Below, one piece after another: positions 16,022 through 25,153 of a DNA stretch of 42,772 nt (positions within the stretch are counted from its first letter, which is position 1; the number at the start of each line of letters is the position of its first letter). The position numbers and the translations under genes are program-made. The stretch lies in contig JAHBWY010000012.1 in NCBI GenBank assembly GCA_019636735.1, positions 1 through 42,772 on the forward strand. Reading direction: 5' to 3'. The notes under the pieces are model-generated. The model searched no databases and had not been told where the DNA came from. It saw only the letters and a program-made list of their open reading frames with translations. The stretch comes from Phycisphaeraceae bacterium. GTDB taxonomy: Bacteria; Planctomycetota; Phycisphaerae; Phycisphaerales; SM1A02.

Positions 16022-17422
16022 TCACGGCCCAATCTGCGATACGCCGCCCATGTATCCGCGCAGGGGCTCCGGAATGCGCACGCTGCCGTCGCGCTGCTGG
16101 TGAATTTCAAGCAGCGGGATCAGGATGCGAGGACTCGCGATGACCGTGTTGTTGAGCGCGTAGGCAAAGACCGTGCGGCCACGCTCATCGCGATAGCGCA
16201 GGTTAAGGCGACGACACTGGAAGTCGGCCAGGCGACTCGCCGAATGCGTCTCACCCCAGGCGCCCGTCGGCCGGCCGTCGGCGTCATCGTTGCCGCGCCC
16301 GGGCATCCAGCACTCGACATCGATCATGTCCTCGTTCTTCATGCCAAGGTCACCCGTGCAGCACTGAAGAAGCCGGTAGGGAAGATCGAGCGACTGGAGC
16401 ACCATCTCGACGCTCTCGAGCATTGTGCGGTGCCACTGGCGACTCTCCGCATCGTCGGCGCGGCAGACCACCACCTGCTCCACCTTGTCGAACTGGTGGA
16501 TTCGATACAGACCCGCCGTCTCCTTGCCAGCGGCGCCCGCCTCGCGGCGGAAACAGGTGCTCATGGTGCAGTAGCGGAGAGGAAGCTGAGCGGCATCGAG
16601 AATCTCATCGGCGTGAAGGCCCATCAGGCCCACTTCGCCCGTACCGGTGAGATAGAGGTCGTGGCCGGAGCCGCGCTTGCTCTCCTCGAGGTGATAGGCC
16701 TGGTCACGCCCGAATGGGAAGAACCCCGTGCCGGTCATGCACTCCTCGCGCACGATGACGGGCACACCCATGGGCGTGAAGCCGCGCCGGTCGATCATGA
16801 AATCGAGGGCGTAGCGCAGCACCGCCTGATGCAGGCGCATGCCGAGGCCGGTCAGGACATAGTGCCTGGTGCCCGACATCTTGACGCCTCGTTCGAAGTC
16901 GACAAGCCCGAGGTCCCGCACGAGTTCGATGTGCGTCTTCGGCGCGAAGCCACGGTTGTCCTGGAAGCTGTTCGCCGGATCAAAGCCCGCCGGCGACCAG
17001 CGCCGGATCTCCACATTCCCCGAAGCATCCGCGCCGATCGGAACATCGGGGGCCGGTGGCTGCGGCACGCTCATGAGAAGCTCATGCCACTGCGGCTCGA
17101 TGGCCGCAAGTTCCGACTCGAGCGCCTGCCCCGTGGACTTGAGCGCGAGCGGCTGCGACTCGAGTTCGCGAAGATCGCGCTCGAGAGCATCTCGTTCAGC
17201 GCCTGAGGCGCTCTTGAGCGCGCCCTTCAGCTTGCCGATCTTCGGCCCGATCTCCCGGCTGATGCGATTCTGCTCGGCCCGGAGGGTCTCCAGCTCCGTG
17301 AGAATGCGGCGTCGCAGTTCATCGAGCGCCGTCAGCTTCTCGAAGGGAATGGAGACACCCTTGCGACGCGCGCCTTCGATGAAGCGCTCGGGGTCCTCGC
17401 GAAAGGCCTTGACATCGATCAT
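16022..17422 (-). CDS. serS: Seryl-tRNA synthetase
   Basis: Class II aminoacyl-tRNA synthetase of 466 aa that charges tRNA-Ser in the cytoplasm. The N-terminal long coiled-coil arm (about 1-120), which contacts the tRNA variable arm, is followed by the catalytic core. Class II motif 2 is CFRREAGAAGKETAGLYRIHQF, with TGTGEVGLMGLHADE upstream in the serine pocket region. Motif 3 is ASRLADFQCRRLNLRY, and NNTVIASPRILIPLLE forms the ATP-binding end. It is somewhat longer than many bacterial SerRS (about 425-430 aa). It is the last gene of a compact minus-strand run, 27 bases after NAD kinase. Confidence 0.96.
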   Translation of the reverse strand: MIDVKAFREDPERFIEGARRKGVSIPFEKLTALDELRRRILTELETLRAEQNRISREIGPKIGKLKGALKSASGAERDALERDLRELESQPLALKSTGQALESELAAIEPQWHELLMSVPQPPAPDVPIGADASGNVEIRRWSPAGFDPANSFQDNRGFAPKTHIELVRDLGLVDFERGVKMSGTRHYVLTGLGMRLHQAVLRYALDFMIDRRGFTPMGVPVIVREECMTGTGFFPFGRDQAYHLEESKRGSGHDLYLTGTGEVGLMGLHADEILDAAQLPLRYCTMSTCFRREAGAAGKETAGLYRIHQFDKVEQVVVCRADDAESRQWHRTMLESVEMVLQSLDLPYRLLQCCTGDLGMKNEDMIDVECWMPGRGNDDADGRPTGAWGETHSASRLADFQCRRLNLRYRDERGRTVFAYALNNTVIASPRILIPLLEIHQQRDGSVRIPEPLRGYMGGVSQIGP

Positions 17423-17449
17423 GGGCCGGGCAATGTACCTCGGCCCGAA

Positions 17450-18295
17450 TCAGGAGCGGTAGTTCGGCGGGACCGCCCAGCGCATCTTCTCAATGAGCGT
17501 GCGCCAGTAGTTCACCTGCGGATTCCCGATGAAACGAGCCTGCGTGTGGTACCGGGCGATGCTCACGCGCTCGCCGCGGGCGAGAGGCCGTGTCTCCTGT
17601 CCGTCGAGCACCAGCGTGGTGCCCTCGTTCGCCCGCAGCACCTCGATTTCGAGGACTTCGTGCGACGGCGCGACGATCGGCCGAAAGGAAAGACTGTGGG
17701 GCGCAATCGGTGTGACGATCAGCGCCTCGTTCTCGGGATGCACGATTGGACCACCCGAACTCGCGTTGTAGGCGGTGCTGCCGACCGGCGTGGCGACGAT
17801 CACGCCATCGCCTGTCAGCAGCGGCCCTTCTTCCCCGCCGAAATGCAGCCGAAGCTCGATCATGCGGAATGGCGGTCCTGCCGTGACGACCGCGTCATTG
17901 ACGGCAATGCTCTGGAAGACGGTCTCGCCAGCGGCATTGCGAACGACCGCATCAAGCGCCATGCGCGTTCGCACGAGCGGATCGGGCCCGAAGACCTGCT
18001 CGGCGTGCGTGGCGAGGGAGACATCGTCGAACTCCGCGAGGAACCCGAGTCGCCCGAAATGGACCCCCACCAGCGGCACACCTCGATCAAGCATGCGCCG
18101 GCATTGGGAGATGAGCGTGCCATCGCCACCAACGACCACGGCGCGATCGAAGGAGAGCGATGGAGGAATCGCGGTGTGATCGGCCTCCATCTCGGCCACG
18201 ATCATGGCGTGTCGCGCGACGATCCGGCGCACTTCCTCGAGCACCGGACCGACGCCCGCCCGCGAGCGGGTGGCCAGCAGCAGCACGGCGCTCAT
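17450..18295 (-). CDS. nadK: NAD kinase
   Basis: ATP- or polyphosphate-dependent NAD kinase, 281 aa, making NADP in the cytoplasm. The catalytic GGDGT motif is at 56-60 (VVVGGDGTLI), the NAD-binding NDAVV at about 153, and the conserved block TGDGVIVATPVGSTAYNASS with GGPIVHP follows at about 180-205. The length is normal for the family. It lies 10 bases after the ABC ATPase gene and 27 before serS on the same strand, so the three are probably cotranscribed. Confidence 0.95.
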   Translation of the reverse strand: MSAVLLLATRSRAGVGPVLEEVRRIVARHAMIVAEMEADHTAIPPSLSFDRAVVVGGDGTLISQCRRMLDRGVPLVGVHFGRLGFLAEFDDVSLATHAEQVFGPDPLVRTRMALDAVVRNAAGETVFQSIAVNDAVVTAGPPFRMIELRLHFGGEEGPLLTGDGVIVATPVGSTAYNASSGGPIVHPENEALIVTPIAPHSLSFRPIVAPSHEVLEIEVLRANEGTTLVLDGQETRPLARGERVSIARYHTQARFIGNPQVNYWRTLIEKMRWAVPPNYRS

Positions 18296-18305
18296 GGTGC
18301 GATGC

Positions 18306-19253
18306 TCACGACACGAGCCCCTTCGTCAGCTTCATGAACGCGGTCTCGAGATTGACGCGCTCCTCGTGCAGGGCCGCCACACGGAAACCCTGAGCCACCA
18401 GGCGGCTGGGAATCTCGGAGACCGCCAGACCGACCTCCGGGTCGAGCGTCAGGCTCAGGTGGATTCGACCATCCGATTCATCGATCTGCACGCGGGAAAT
18501 GCCCCGCACGCGCCGGAGAATCTCCGCCGCCTGCTCATGCCGCTCCTCGACGCGGACCTGCACCACGGTTCCGGCGCTCGCCCGCGCCATGATGTCGGAC
18601 ATGGGCCCCGCGTAGATGAGCTTGCCCTGTTCAATGATGCCGACGGCGGTGCTCAACTCGGCGAGTTCCGGCAGGATGTGCGAGCTGATGATGATCGTCT
18701 TGCCCATGCGGCGCAGCTCCTTCAGGAGTTCGCGCATCTCGATGCGGGCGCGCGGGTCGAGGCCCGAGTTCGGCTCGTCCATGAGCAGCACCTTCGGGTC
18801 GTGCAGCAGCACGCGCGCCACGCTGAGGCGCTGCTGCATGCCGCGACTCAGTCCGTTCACCTCGGCATTCGCCTTGTAGGTGAGGTCGGTCAGCTCGAGC
18901 ACGCTCTGCACCGTCTGTCGGCGCTTCGCCCCGTGGATGCCGTAGCAGGCGGCGAAGAACTCGAGGTACTCGAGCACCACCATGTCGGTGTAGGCGCCCA
19001 TGAAGTCGGGCACATAGCCGATGATCGGCCGGATCAGCGCATTCTGGTAGCCGATCACCTTGCCATCGATGCGCGCTTCGCCCCAGGTTGGCTTGAGCAG
19101 CGTCGCGAGAATCTTGATGGTCGTCGTTTTGCCCGCGCCGTTCGGGCCGATGAAGCCGAAGCAGACACCCTCCTCGATCGTGAGGTTCAGGTTGTCGAGC
19201 GCGACGAGATCGCCATACTTCTTCGTGAGGTTGACGGTCTCGATCATCGCCAT
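18306..19253 (-). CDS. ABC-2-type transporter ATP-binding protein
   Basis: 315-aa ATPase of the CcmA/NatA/DrrA class. Walker A is GPNGAGKTT (36-44), the signature is LSRGMQQRLS, Walker B is KVLLMDEPNSGLDP, and the switch His is in IIISSHILPE. The C-terminal part (about 225-315) resembles the accessory domain of bacitracin/gliding-type exporters. No ABC-2 permease with typical six helices is next to it. The 842-aa membrane protein upstream, 42 bases away on the same strand, has few helices but may be part of the same complex, as in Gld-type systems. A second ATG two codons in (19247) is equally possible as start. Confidence 0.9.
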   Translation of the reverse strand: MAMIETVNLTKKYGDLVALDNLNLTIEEGVCFGFIGPNGAGKTTTIKILATLLKPTWGEARIDGKVIGYQNALIRPIIGYVPDFMGAYTDMVVLEYLEFFAACYGIHGAKRRQTVQSVLELTDLTYKANAEVNGLSRGMQQRLSVARVLLHDPKVLLMDEPNSGLDPRARIEMRELLKELRRMGKTIIISSHILPELAELSTAVGIIEQGKLIYAGPMSDIMARASAGTVVQVRVEERHEQAAEILRRVRGISRVQIDESDGRIHLSLTLDPEVGLAVSEIPSRLVAQGFRVAALHEERVNLETAFMKLTKGLVS

Positions 19254-19295
19254 GGCGGGGCGGCAGTGTAGAGGGGGCGGTCGCCGGTGCGGCGA

Positions 19296-21824
19296 TCAGG
19301 GGAAGGGAAGAACGCTCGCGGTATCGGAAGGCAGTGGCACGACGATCCGCACGATGGTGAGTCCATTCGAGGGTGGTCGTCGTCCGCCAATCTCGATCGG
19401 AATCGGCAACGGCGAATTCGCGAGGTATCCAACGATCACCAGACATGGCCGGTTCGACCAAGGTGACAGATCGATGGTGCGACCGAGCGTTCTCAAGACT
19501 CGGGCCAGTTGCGGCTCGGGACGCGCCATGTACTCCGGCGGCTGGAGCCACCAATAGAAGCTGAGCAGGTCGTACTGGTCGAACTCCGGCAGGCTGACGC
19601 CGCCGATCAGGCCTGACGCGGCGACTCGTGCGTAGTAGCGCTCGCGCATGCCCACCTGGAGTGAATCGACCGTTCCCACGCTGGGCGGCGCCGGACCGTT
19701 CGGATAGAGCACCGACGACAGATCGAGCGGCGTGCCGGCCGGCCACAATGGGACCTCGCGATATCGACCGTAGTTCGGCGCGTTGCCGCTCGGATCGATC
19801 TCGGGAAGCGGGTCTCGGAGCGGTGCCTCGGTCGCACTCCGCGCGCCGCGCCGATCGGTCGCCCGCGCGGGCGGAGTGACCAGTCGCGGCCGTGGCGTGC
19901 GGAAGGGCTGCACATGGATGATGCGCACCGACGAGAGGTCACTCGGCAGCCGATGGATGAGCGAGCCTCGCAAGCCGACGCGCGGATCGACGATCCACTC
20001 GAGGACGGGCTCGATCGTCGAGGCGCCATCGCCCGCAGGGAGCGCGCCCCACTGCTCATTCAATGCCCCCATCCAGTGCACCTCGAACTCGCTCGAAGTG
20101 GCGCGCGAAGGAACTTCGATGGATCCCGGTGAATCGATGGGAACCTCGTATCGGGAAGGGTTGGGGAAGGTCAGCGTGCTGCCTGAGGGGGGAGGCGACC
20201 AGATGGTGAGGAGATTGCGTTCACCACTGTCGCGATCGACGGTGATCTCAGCGGCGCCATACCCCGGCAGCGCCGCGCTGAACCACGACACCGCTCGCGC
20301 GAGGCGCGGCGCTGTGCTCGGCGGCTCATGAGGTCCGCGGGCGATCCAATCCAGCACCGTGACATGCTGGACGCGCGGCTCGCGCTCGCTCATCAGGCGC
20401 GACGCGCCCCAGGCGATGCCGCTGAAGAGGAGCGCCACGCCCACGAAGACGAGCCATGTGAGCTGACGCTGACGAAGTTTGCCGAGTACGACCCACGCGG
20501 CGGGACCGGCCACCACCCAATAGGTCGCAAAGAGCGCCAGCACACCGAGCAGGCCGAGCGCCGCCTGACCTCGCAGACCGATGCGGCCGCTGACGAGTGC
20601 GCCTTCAACGGCAAAGATCGTGGGCTGCCCGCGCGAGAGGCGCCTCGGTTCCGAATCAGCCCAGCCCTGCAACTCCGCGGCCGTGGGTGTATCACCCCGG
20701 CGACCGAGCACGCAATTCCAGAAGACATCGGCCTGCGGCAGATCGCCCGCCTGAAGTCGACGGCGGTGAAGCCCATCGACATCGATCCCGATCAGACTGA
20801 TGCGTCCGTGACCGACCATCGCCTGCACTGCGACCACCGCGCCATCGAGCGTGCCCGGCCGTGGCGCAAGCTCACCCGTCGCCGAGTCGCGCGGACTGGG
20901 TAGCGCAAGCAGCGGCACGAACCCGCGGTCGAGGCGCGAGGGGTCAAAGACCTGGATCGGAACCGTCGCATCCTCCACGCGGAGCGAGTCTGACTTCGAG
21001 AGGATCGGCAGCAGGCTCGCCACCGGTGTTCCTTCGAGCCGCTGCGGCATCTGCGAAGGCAGGAGCGCCGAGAGACCATGCGCCGTGGCCGATCCGAGCG
21101 TCCACGGATTGCCCGCCTCGGGAAGCACGATCACCAGATGGCCACCGCGACGGATCCATGTGCGGAGCGCCTCGGATTGCTCCGCCGAGAGCGCCGCGGG
21201 CGAACCTTCACTCCAGATCAGCGCCTGATAGGGGAAGAGTCCCTCCCAGCGATCGGGCAGATCGCGCGGCTGAATGCCCCGCGCGAACATCGTCGCGGTG
21301 TTGAGGGACACTGGCCGATCGCCGAAGCTTGCGACCGGCTCATAGCCGTCGAGTCCCATGCGGCCCGCTCCGACGATCCCGACGAGGTCATCTTCGATCG
21401 AGACGGCCATCGGCCTGACCTGCGCATCGGAGGCCTTGATGCGCTGCGAAGCGAGCTCACGCACGCGACGACCATCGCGCTCTTCGAAGACGCGAATCAG
21501 CGTGATGAACTCATCCGAAATCCCCACCGAGCGCATCGGCGGCAATCGACCGTAGAGCCAGCGCGTCGCTGACTGCCGTGGATTCAACACGAGCGATCGG
21601 CTGTACTCAGCCATGTCGCCGTTGGCATCGGGCACGCTCCACTCGACCCGCACGGGCGTCGGTTCAGAGAGGTCGCTGGTGAACGACACCTGAATCCCCA
21701 CGAAGTCGCCGGAGCGCCACCGATCGCCGACGCCGTAACGCTCAAGCTTGACCTCGACCTGCGCGACCGCGGTCGCGACGAGGAGCAGCGGGTGAAGCCG
21801 GGTCAGAGACAGCAGCAGGCGCAC
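19296..21824 (-). CDS. Large membrane protein with GATase-like periplasmic domain
   Basis: 842-aa protein of a kind often seen in planctomycetes but without known function. A signal-like N-terminus (1-21) leads to a beta-rich region (about 25-130). A glutamine amidotransferase-like fold follows at about 150-380 (VGIVGAGRMGLDGY, ALIWSEGSPAALSAEQSEAL, WIRRGGHLVIVLPEAGN), without a clear catalytic Cys. Two transmembrane helices lie at about 418-438 (LGLLGVLALFATYWVVAG) and 452-472 (WLVFVGVALLFSGIAWGA). A long, probably extracytoplasmic C-terminal half follows. The pattern resembles GldG-type or DUF4350-like proteins that partner ABC ATPases, and an ABC ATPase is the next gene. The start codon is GTG, 9 bases after the peptidase stop. 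Function is unproven. Confidence 0.75.
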   Translation of the reverse strand: MRLLLSLTRLHPLLLVATAVAQVEVKLERYGVGDRWRSGDFVGIQVSFTSDLSEPTPVRVEWSVPDANGDMAEYSRSLVLNPRQSATRWLYGRLPPMRSVGISDEFITLIRVFEERDGRRVRELASQRIKASDAQVRPMAVSIEDDLVGIVGAGRMGLDGYEPVASFGDRPVSLNTATMFARGIQPRDLPDRWEGLFPYQALIWSEGSPAALSAEQSEALRTWIRRGGHLVIVLPEAGNPWTLGSATAHGLSALLPSQMPQRLEGTPVASLLPILSKSDSLRVEDATVPIQVFDPSRLDRGFVPLLALPSPRDSATGELAPRPGTLDGAVVAVQAMVGHGRISLIGIDVDGLHRRRLQAGDLPQADVFWNCVLGRRGDTPTAAELQGWADSEPRRLSRGQPTIFAVEGALVSGRIGLRGQAALGLLGVLALFATYWVVAGPAAWVVLGKLRQRQLTWLVFVGVALLFSGIAWGASRLMSEREPRVQHVTVLDWIARGPHEPPSTAPRLARAVSWFSAALPGYGAAEITVDRDSGERNLLTIWSPPPSGSTLTFPNPSRYEVPIDSPGSIEVPSRATSSEFEVHWMGALNEQWGALPAGDGASTIEPVLEWIVDPRVGLRGSLIHRLPSDLSSVRIIHVQPFRTPRPRLVTPPARATDRRGARSATEAPLRDPLPEIDPSGNAPNYGRYREVPLWPAGTPLDLSSVLYPNGPAPPSVGTVDSLQVGMRERYYARVAASGLIGGVSLPEFDQYDLLSFYWWLQPPEYMARPEPQLARVLRTLGRTIDLSPWSNRPCLVIVGYLANSPLPIPIEIGGRRPPSNGLTIVRIVVPLPSDTASVLPFP

Positions 21825-21833
21825 CGTGGAAGC

Positions 21834-23234
21834 CTAGCGTCGAAACGCGGCGAACTCCGCCAGCATGGCGACATGGCTGCGAATCCCACCCTGGTAGCAG
21901 GCGAGATTGAACTTCTCGTTTGGGGAGTGCACGCGGTCGTCGTCGAGACCGAAGCCAACCAGCAGACTGTCGATGCCGAGCACGCGCTTGAAATCTCCCA
22001 CCGCGGGAATGCTGCCACCGGAGCCGATGATCGCCGCCGGTTTCGAATAGACGCGCTCGAGCCCTCGCTTCGCCGCCGCGAGCCACGGGGAGTCGATCGG
22101 CACTCGAATGGCGGGGGCGCCCGAGTGGCGAATGACCTCGGTGGTGCACCCCTGCGGCGACTCTCTGGCCACGAATGATTCGAGCGCCGCGAAGATCTTC
22201 TCGGGGTCCTGATCAGGCACGAGTCGGCACGACACCTTGGTGCGGGCCTCGGCTGGAATCACTGTCTTCGCGCCGACACCGGTGTAGCCGGCGACGATGC
22301 CATTGCAGTCGCAGGTTGGGCGCGCCCACATGCGCTCGAGCGTGGTGAAGCCGGCTTCGCCCCAGCCTTGGCGCACACCGGCGCTGCCGAGGAACTCCGC
22401 TTCGCTGAACTCGAGTGAGCGCCAGCAGGCGGCGAGTTCTTCGGGAATCGGCCGGACAGCGTCGTAGAAGCCGGGCAGCGTGATCCGCCCCTTGGCGTCA
22501 TGCAGCTTCGCAATGAGCTCCGCCAGCGCATTGATCGGATTGCGCACCGTGCCGCCATACATGCCCGAGTGGAGATCATGGCCCGGACCGCGCAGAACAA
22601 TTTCCGCGTAGACCAGCCCTCGCAGCATCGCGGTGATGGCGGGCGTCTCCTGGTCCCACATACCGGTGTCGCTCACCACGCAGACATCGGCGGCGAGCTC
22701 CTTCGCATGAGATTCGAGGAAGGGCACAAGGCTCTTGCTTCCCGACTCCTCTTCACCCTCGAGGAAGACGGTCACGGGGCAGGGCACTCCGCCAGCGACA
22801 TCGCGCCACGCCCGGAAGGCCTCGACAAAGGTCATCACCTGCCCCTTGTCGTCGACGGCACCGCGGGCCACGATCCGCTTGCCACCGGGACCATCTCGAA
22901 TCACAGGCTCGAACGGCGCGCTCTCCCAGAGTTCAAGCGGGTCAGGAGGCTGCACATCGTAGTGGCCGTAGTAGAGAAGGCGCGGGCCGTCCCAGCCGGG
23001 CGGCCCCTCGGCGTGGGCGACCACCATCGGGTGCCCTGCGGTCGCGTGGATCGCCGCATTGAAGCCGACACCTCGAAGCGCTTCGGCCATCCACTCGGCG
23101 CAGCGCGCGACCTCGGAGGCATACGCCGGATCGGTGCTGATCGAGGGAATGCGAAGCAGATCCGCAAGACGATCGACGGACGCGTCGAAGTTCCGGTCCG
23201 CCTTCGCGAGGACTTCGTTGAGAGACTCGGTCAT
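21834..23234 (-). CDS. M20-family metallopeptidase (dipeptidase-like)
   Basis: Zinc-dependent peptidase of 466 aa from the M20/M25/M40 family, probably cleaving dipeptides or N-acyl amino acids in the cytoplasm. Metal and catalytic residues are visible: H91 and D93 (YYGHYDVQPPD), D128 (RGAVDDKGQ), E161/E162 (LEGEEESGS), D189 (VVSDTGM) and the late His in DDRVHSPNEKFN. The lid domain in the middle (about 205-330) includes GPGHDLHSGMYGG. There is no signal peptide. It lies 29 bases after the zinc-ribbon gene and 9 bases before the 842-aa membrane protein. The substrate cannot be read from sequence. Confidence 0.93.
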   Translation of the reverse strand: MTESLNEVLAKADRNFDASVDRLADLLRIPSISTDPAYASEVARCAEWMAEALRGVGFNAAIHATAGHPMVVAHAEGPPGWDGPRLLYYGHYDVQPPDPLELWESAPFEPVIRDGPGGKRIVARGAVDDKGQVMTFVEAFRAWRDVAGGVPCPVTVFLEGEEESGSKSLVPFLESHAKELAADVCVVSDTGMWDQETPAITAMLRGLVYAEIVLRGPGHDLHSGMYGGTVRNPINALAELIAKLHDAKGRITLPGFYDAVRPIPEELAACWRSLEFSEAEFLGSAGVRQGWGEAGFTTLERMWARPTCDCNGIVAGYTGVGAKTVIPAEARTKVSCRLVPDQDPEKIFAALESFVARESPQGCTTEVIRHSGAPAIRVPIDSPWLAAAKRGLERVYSKPAAIIGSGGSIPAVGDFKRVLGIDSLLVGFGLDDDRVHSPNEKFNLACYQGGIRSHVAMLAEFAAFRR

Positions 23235-23263
23235 GGGGCGCGAAGCCTACTGGCGAACCCAGC

Positions 23264-23569
23264 TCAGCCCCGCGCGAAGTGCATGATGACCGCGATGGCG
23301 ACGATCACTCCAATCGCGCCAAGGAAGCCGACGGCGAGCCAGCGCTCCACAAGGCGACGCTCCTGCCACGCGGGGCGGCGCAGCACCACGGGGCGCTCAT
23401 CGGCTTCGAGAAGACCTTCCATATCGGCGTAGCTTCGAGGAGGTCGCTCCTCGAAGTCGACACCGCAGCGAGGACAGGAGTCGGCGTCATGACTTCGAAT
23501 GATCAATCCGCAACCAACACAGCGGGGGGCCAGGTGGCGAGGCTCGATGGTTCGAATCGGCGTCGACAT
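23264..23569 (-). CDS. Small zinc-ribbon membrane protein
   Basis: 101-aa protein not recognised as a named family. Two CxxC pairs (CVGC, CPRC) near residues 17-34 form a likely zinc ribbon. A C-terminal transmembrane helix (about 77-97, WLAVGFLGAIGVIVAIAVIM) anchors it with the ribbon probably in the cytoplasm. The start MSTPIRT is chosen because upstream codons have poor coding character. It heads the minus-strand run that includes the peptidase, the membrane protein, the ABC ATPase, nadK and serS. It is divergent from the next membrane protein, with 92 bases between. Confidence 0.7.
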   Translation of the reverse strand: MSTPIRTIEPRHLAPRCVGCGLIIRSHDADSCPRCGVDFEERPPRSYADMEGLLEADERPVVLRRPAWQERRLVERWLAVGFLGAIGVIVAIAVIMHFARG

Positions 23570-23661
23570 CGCATCAACAGTAGCACCGACGCGGCTCGAG
23601 TCCACCCTTGCGCAGGAGTCGGTAGCATTCACGCCAGCAACTCTCACTGTGCGGAGGTGAC

Positions 23662-25050
23662 ATGGCCGACCTGAACGACGGTGAAGCGCTCGATCTGAGA
23701 AGAATCTTCCGGGTCCACCGCATCTTCAGTGCAGTTCCCGTGGCCCTCAGGCCCGGGGCGATCCTTCTGGCAACCTTCCTCATTCTCCTGATGAGTGTTT
23801 CCGGTCGCCTTTGGGACGGGCTCCGGGGGCCAGCCATTCAAGCCCCCGGGTTGCTCCAGCCGGCACCCTCCGAGGCGGCGCTCTCGGCGCAGCGCAATCG
23901 CCTCTTCCGAATCACCAGCGAGTTCGTCCCGCGCGACCGCCGTCCCGAGGGAATGTCGCTCGATTCGATCGATCCGACCTGGCTTCGAGGGGCGCTGGAG
24001 CAGGAGCGCGGCCTTCTCGATCCGACGACCGACGGCTCGCGCATCGAGCGACTGGGGCAGGCGATTCAGGAGGTCGAGGCCCTGGCGCCGCGCGGCACAT
24101 TCGCTGCAACATCGATCGCCATCGGCCAGGTGGTCGACACCCTGTCTGTGGCGATTGTGCAGGTTGAGCCTCGACTCGCCGCGACCGCCGTCGGGGTCCT
24201 GGCCATCGATCTGCCCAAGGCGCTTTGGGAGCGCGACCGCGGCTTCGTCATCTTCTTCGGGCTGCTGTCGGCGATCATCCTCTCGGTGGGCGCGGGGGCG
24301 CTCGCACGAATGACCGCCGTCGCGTTTGCCGAGAGACCGGCGCTCCCGCCGGCCGATGCCGTGAGTTTCGCCCTCTCGAGATGGACGAGCTTCGCCTTTG
24401 CGGTGCTGCTGCCACCTCTCTTCGTGGGCGGTCTCTTTCTGCTTGGCGGAATCGTCGGTTTCCTCCTGCGGGTGCCAGTGCTGAATGTGCTCGCCGGCGC
24501 CCTCTATGGAGTCGCGCTCATCTTCGGATTCCTCGCGGCGCTGGCGGGCATTCTCTGGGTCATTGCGCTGCCGCTCATGGCGCCATCGGCGGCGTGCGAT
24601 GGCGCAGATGCCGTCGAGAGCTGCCAGCGCTCGGCGGCCTATGTGCTGCGCAGGCCGCTGCTCGCGCTGGGCTACTTCGCCGCCGGAGTGGTGGCGTGGG
24701 GCCTCGGCATCTTCGTGGTGCGCGTCGTGCAGGTGGTGACCGTGAATCTGACGGCCGCCAGCGGCGCTTGGTTGTCAAAGGCGCCCGCTCTCGGAGGCGC
24801 CGGGGGCATGCCGCTCTTCGGGCGTGCGTCAACGCCACCGCCGCTGCTCTCGGGAAGTGAGCGGTGGACCGCGGGCTTCATTGACCTCTGGGTGCAGACG
24901 ACGGGCATCATCGTGACCGGCGTCGCCTTCGCGATTCTCATTTCAGTGGCCACCGCGGTCTATCTCTGCCTGCGACACGCCTGCGACGACCAGCCCTTCG
25001 AGGACCTCTGGGACCCCGATGACCCCTCCGGTGTTCGCACCATTCCTTAA
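23662..25050 (+). CDS. Polytopic membrane protein of unknown function
   Basis: 462-aa protein with about six predicted transmembrane segments: near 30-48 (PGAILLATFLILLMSVSG), 194-216, 240-268, 277-313, 330-360 and 415-445. A long soluble loop (about 50-190, rich in Arg/Glu/Leu) separates the first from the second. The final stretch YLCLRHACDDQPFEDLWDP is cytoplasmic. The start is fixed by a near-perfect Shine-Dalgarno, GGAGGTGAC directly before the ATG. I do not recognise the family; similar proteins are annotated only as membrane proteins in planctomycetes. There is no partner gene that explains its role. Confidence 0.75.
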   Translation: MADLNDGEALDLRRIFRVHRIFSAVPVALRPGAILLATFLILLMSVSGRLWDGLRGPAIQAPGLLQPAPSEAALSAQRNRLFRITSEFVPRDRRPEGMSLDSIDPTWLRGALEQERGLLDPTTDGSRIERLGQAIQEVEALAPRGTFAATSIAIGQVVDTLSVAIVQVEPRLAATAVGVLAIDLPKALWERDRGFVIFFGLLSAIILSVGAGALARMTAVAFAERPALPPADAVSFALSRWTSFAFAVLLPPLFVGGLFLLGGIVGFLLRVPVLNVLAGALYGVALIFGFLAALAGILWVIALPLMAPSAACDGADAVESCQRSAAYVLRRPLLALGYFAAGVVAWGLGIFVVRVVQVVTVNLTAASGAWLSKAPALGGAGGMPLFGRASTPPPLLSGSERWTAGFIDLWVQTTGIIVTGVAFAILISVATAVYLCLRHACDDQPFEDLWDPDDPSGVRTIP

Positions 25051-25093
25051 TGGATGAAGGCCACAGCGCTGAAGTGCGTTGAAGGCGCCGAAC

Positions 25094-25153
25094 TCTGCTG
25101 AATTCCGCTGATGTCTGCTGAAGAGCGCTGATGACCGTTGTTGAGCGTTGATG
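25094..25153 (+). repeat. 20-bp tandem repeat ending on a start codon, 3 copies
   Basis: Units at 25094-25113, 25114-25133 and 25134-25153 read TCTGCTGAATTCCGCTGATG, TCTGCTGAAGAGCGCTGATG and ACCGTTGTTGAGCGTTGATG. The first two differ at three positions and the third is more diverged. Each unit ends in TGATG, and in the third that ATG (25151) is the start codon of the next gene. A weaker related stretch precedes the array from about 25064. Confidence 0.85.

Noticed and set aside
15098..17206. 702-aa open frame on the plus strand
   Set aside because: It overlaps the kinase 3' part in another frame and runs antisense to serS, both of which have strong family motifs.
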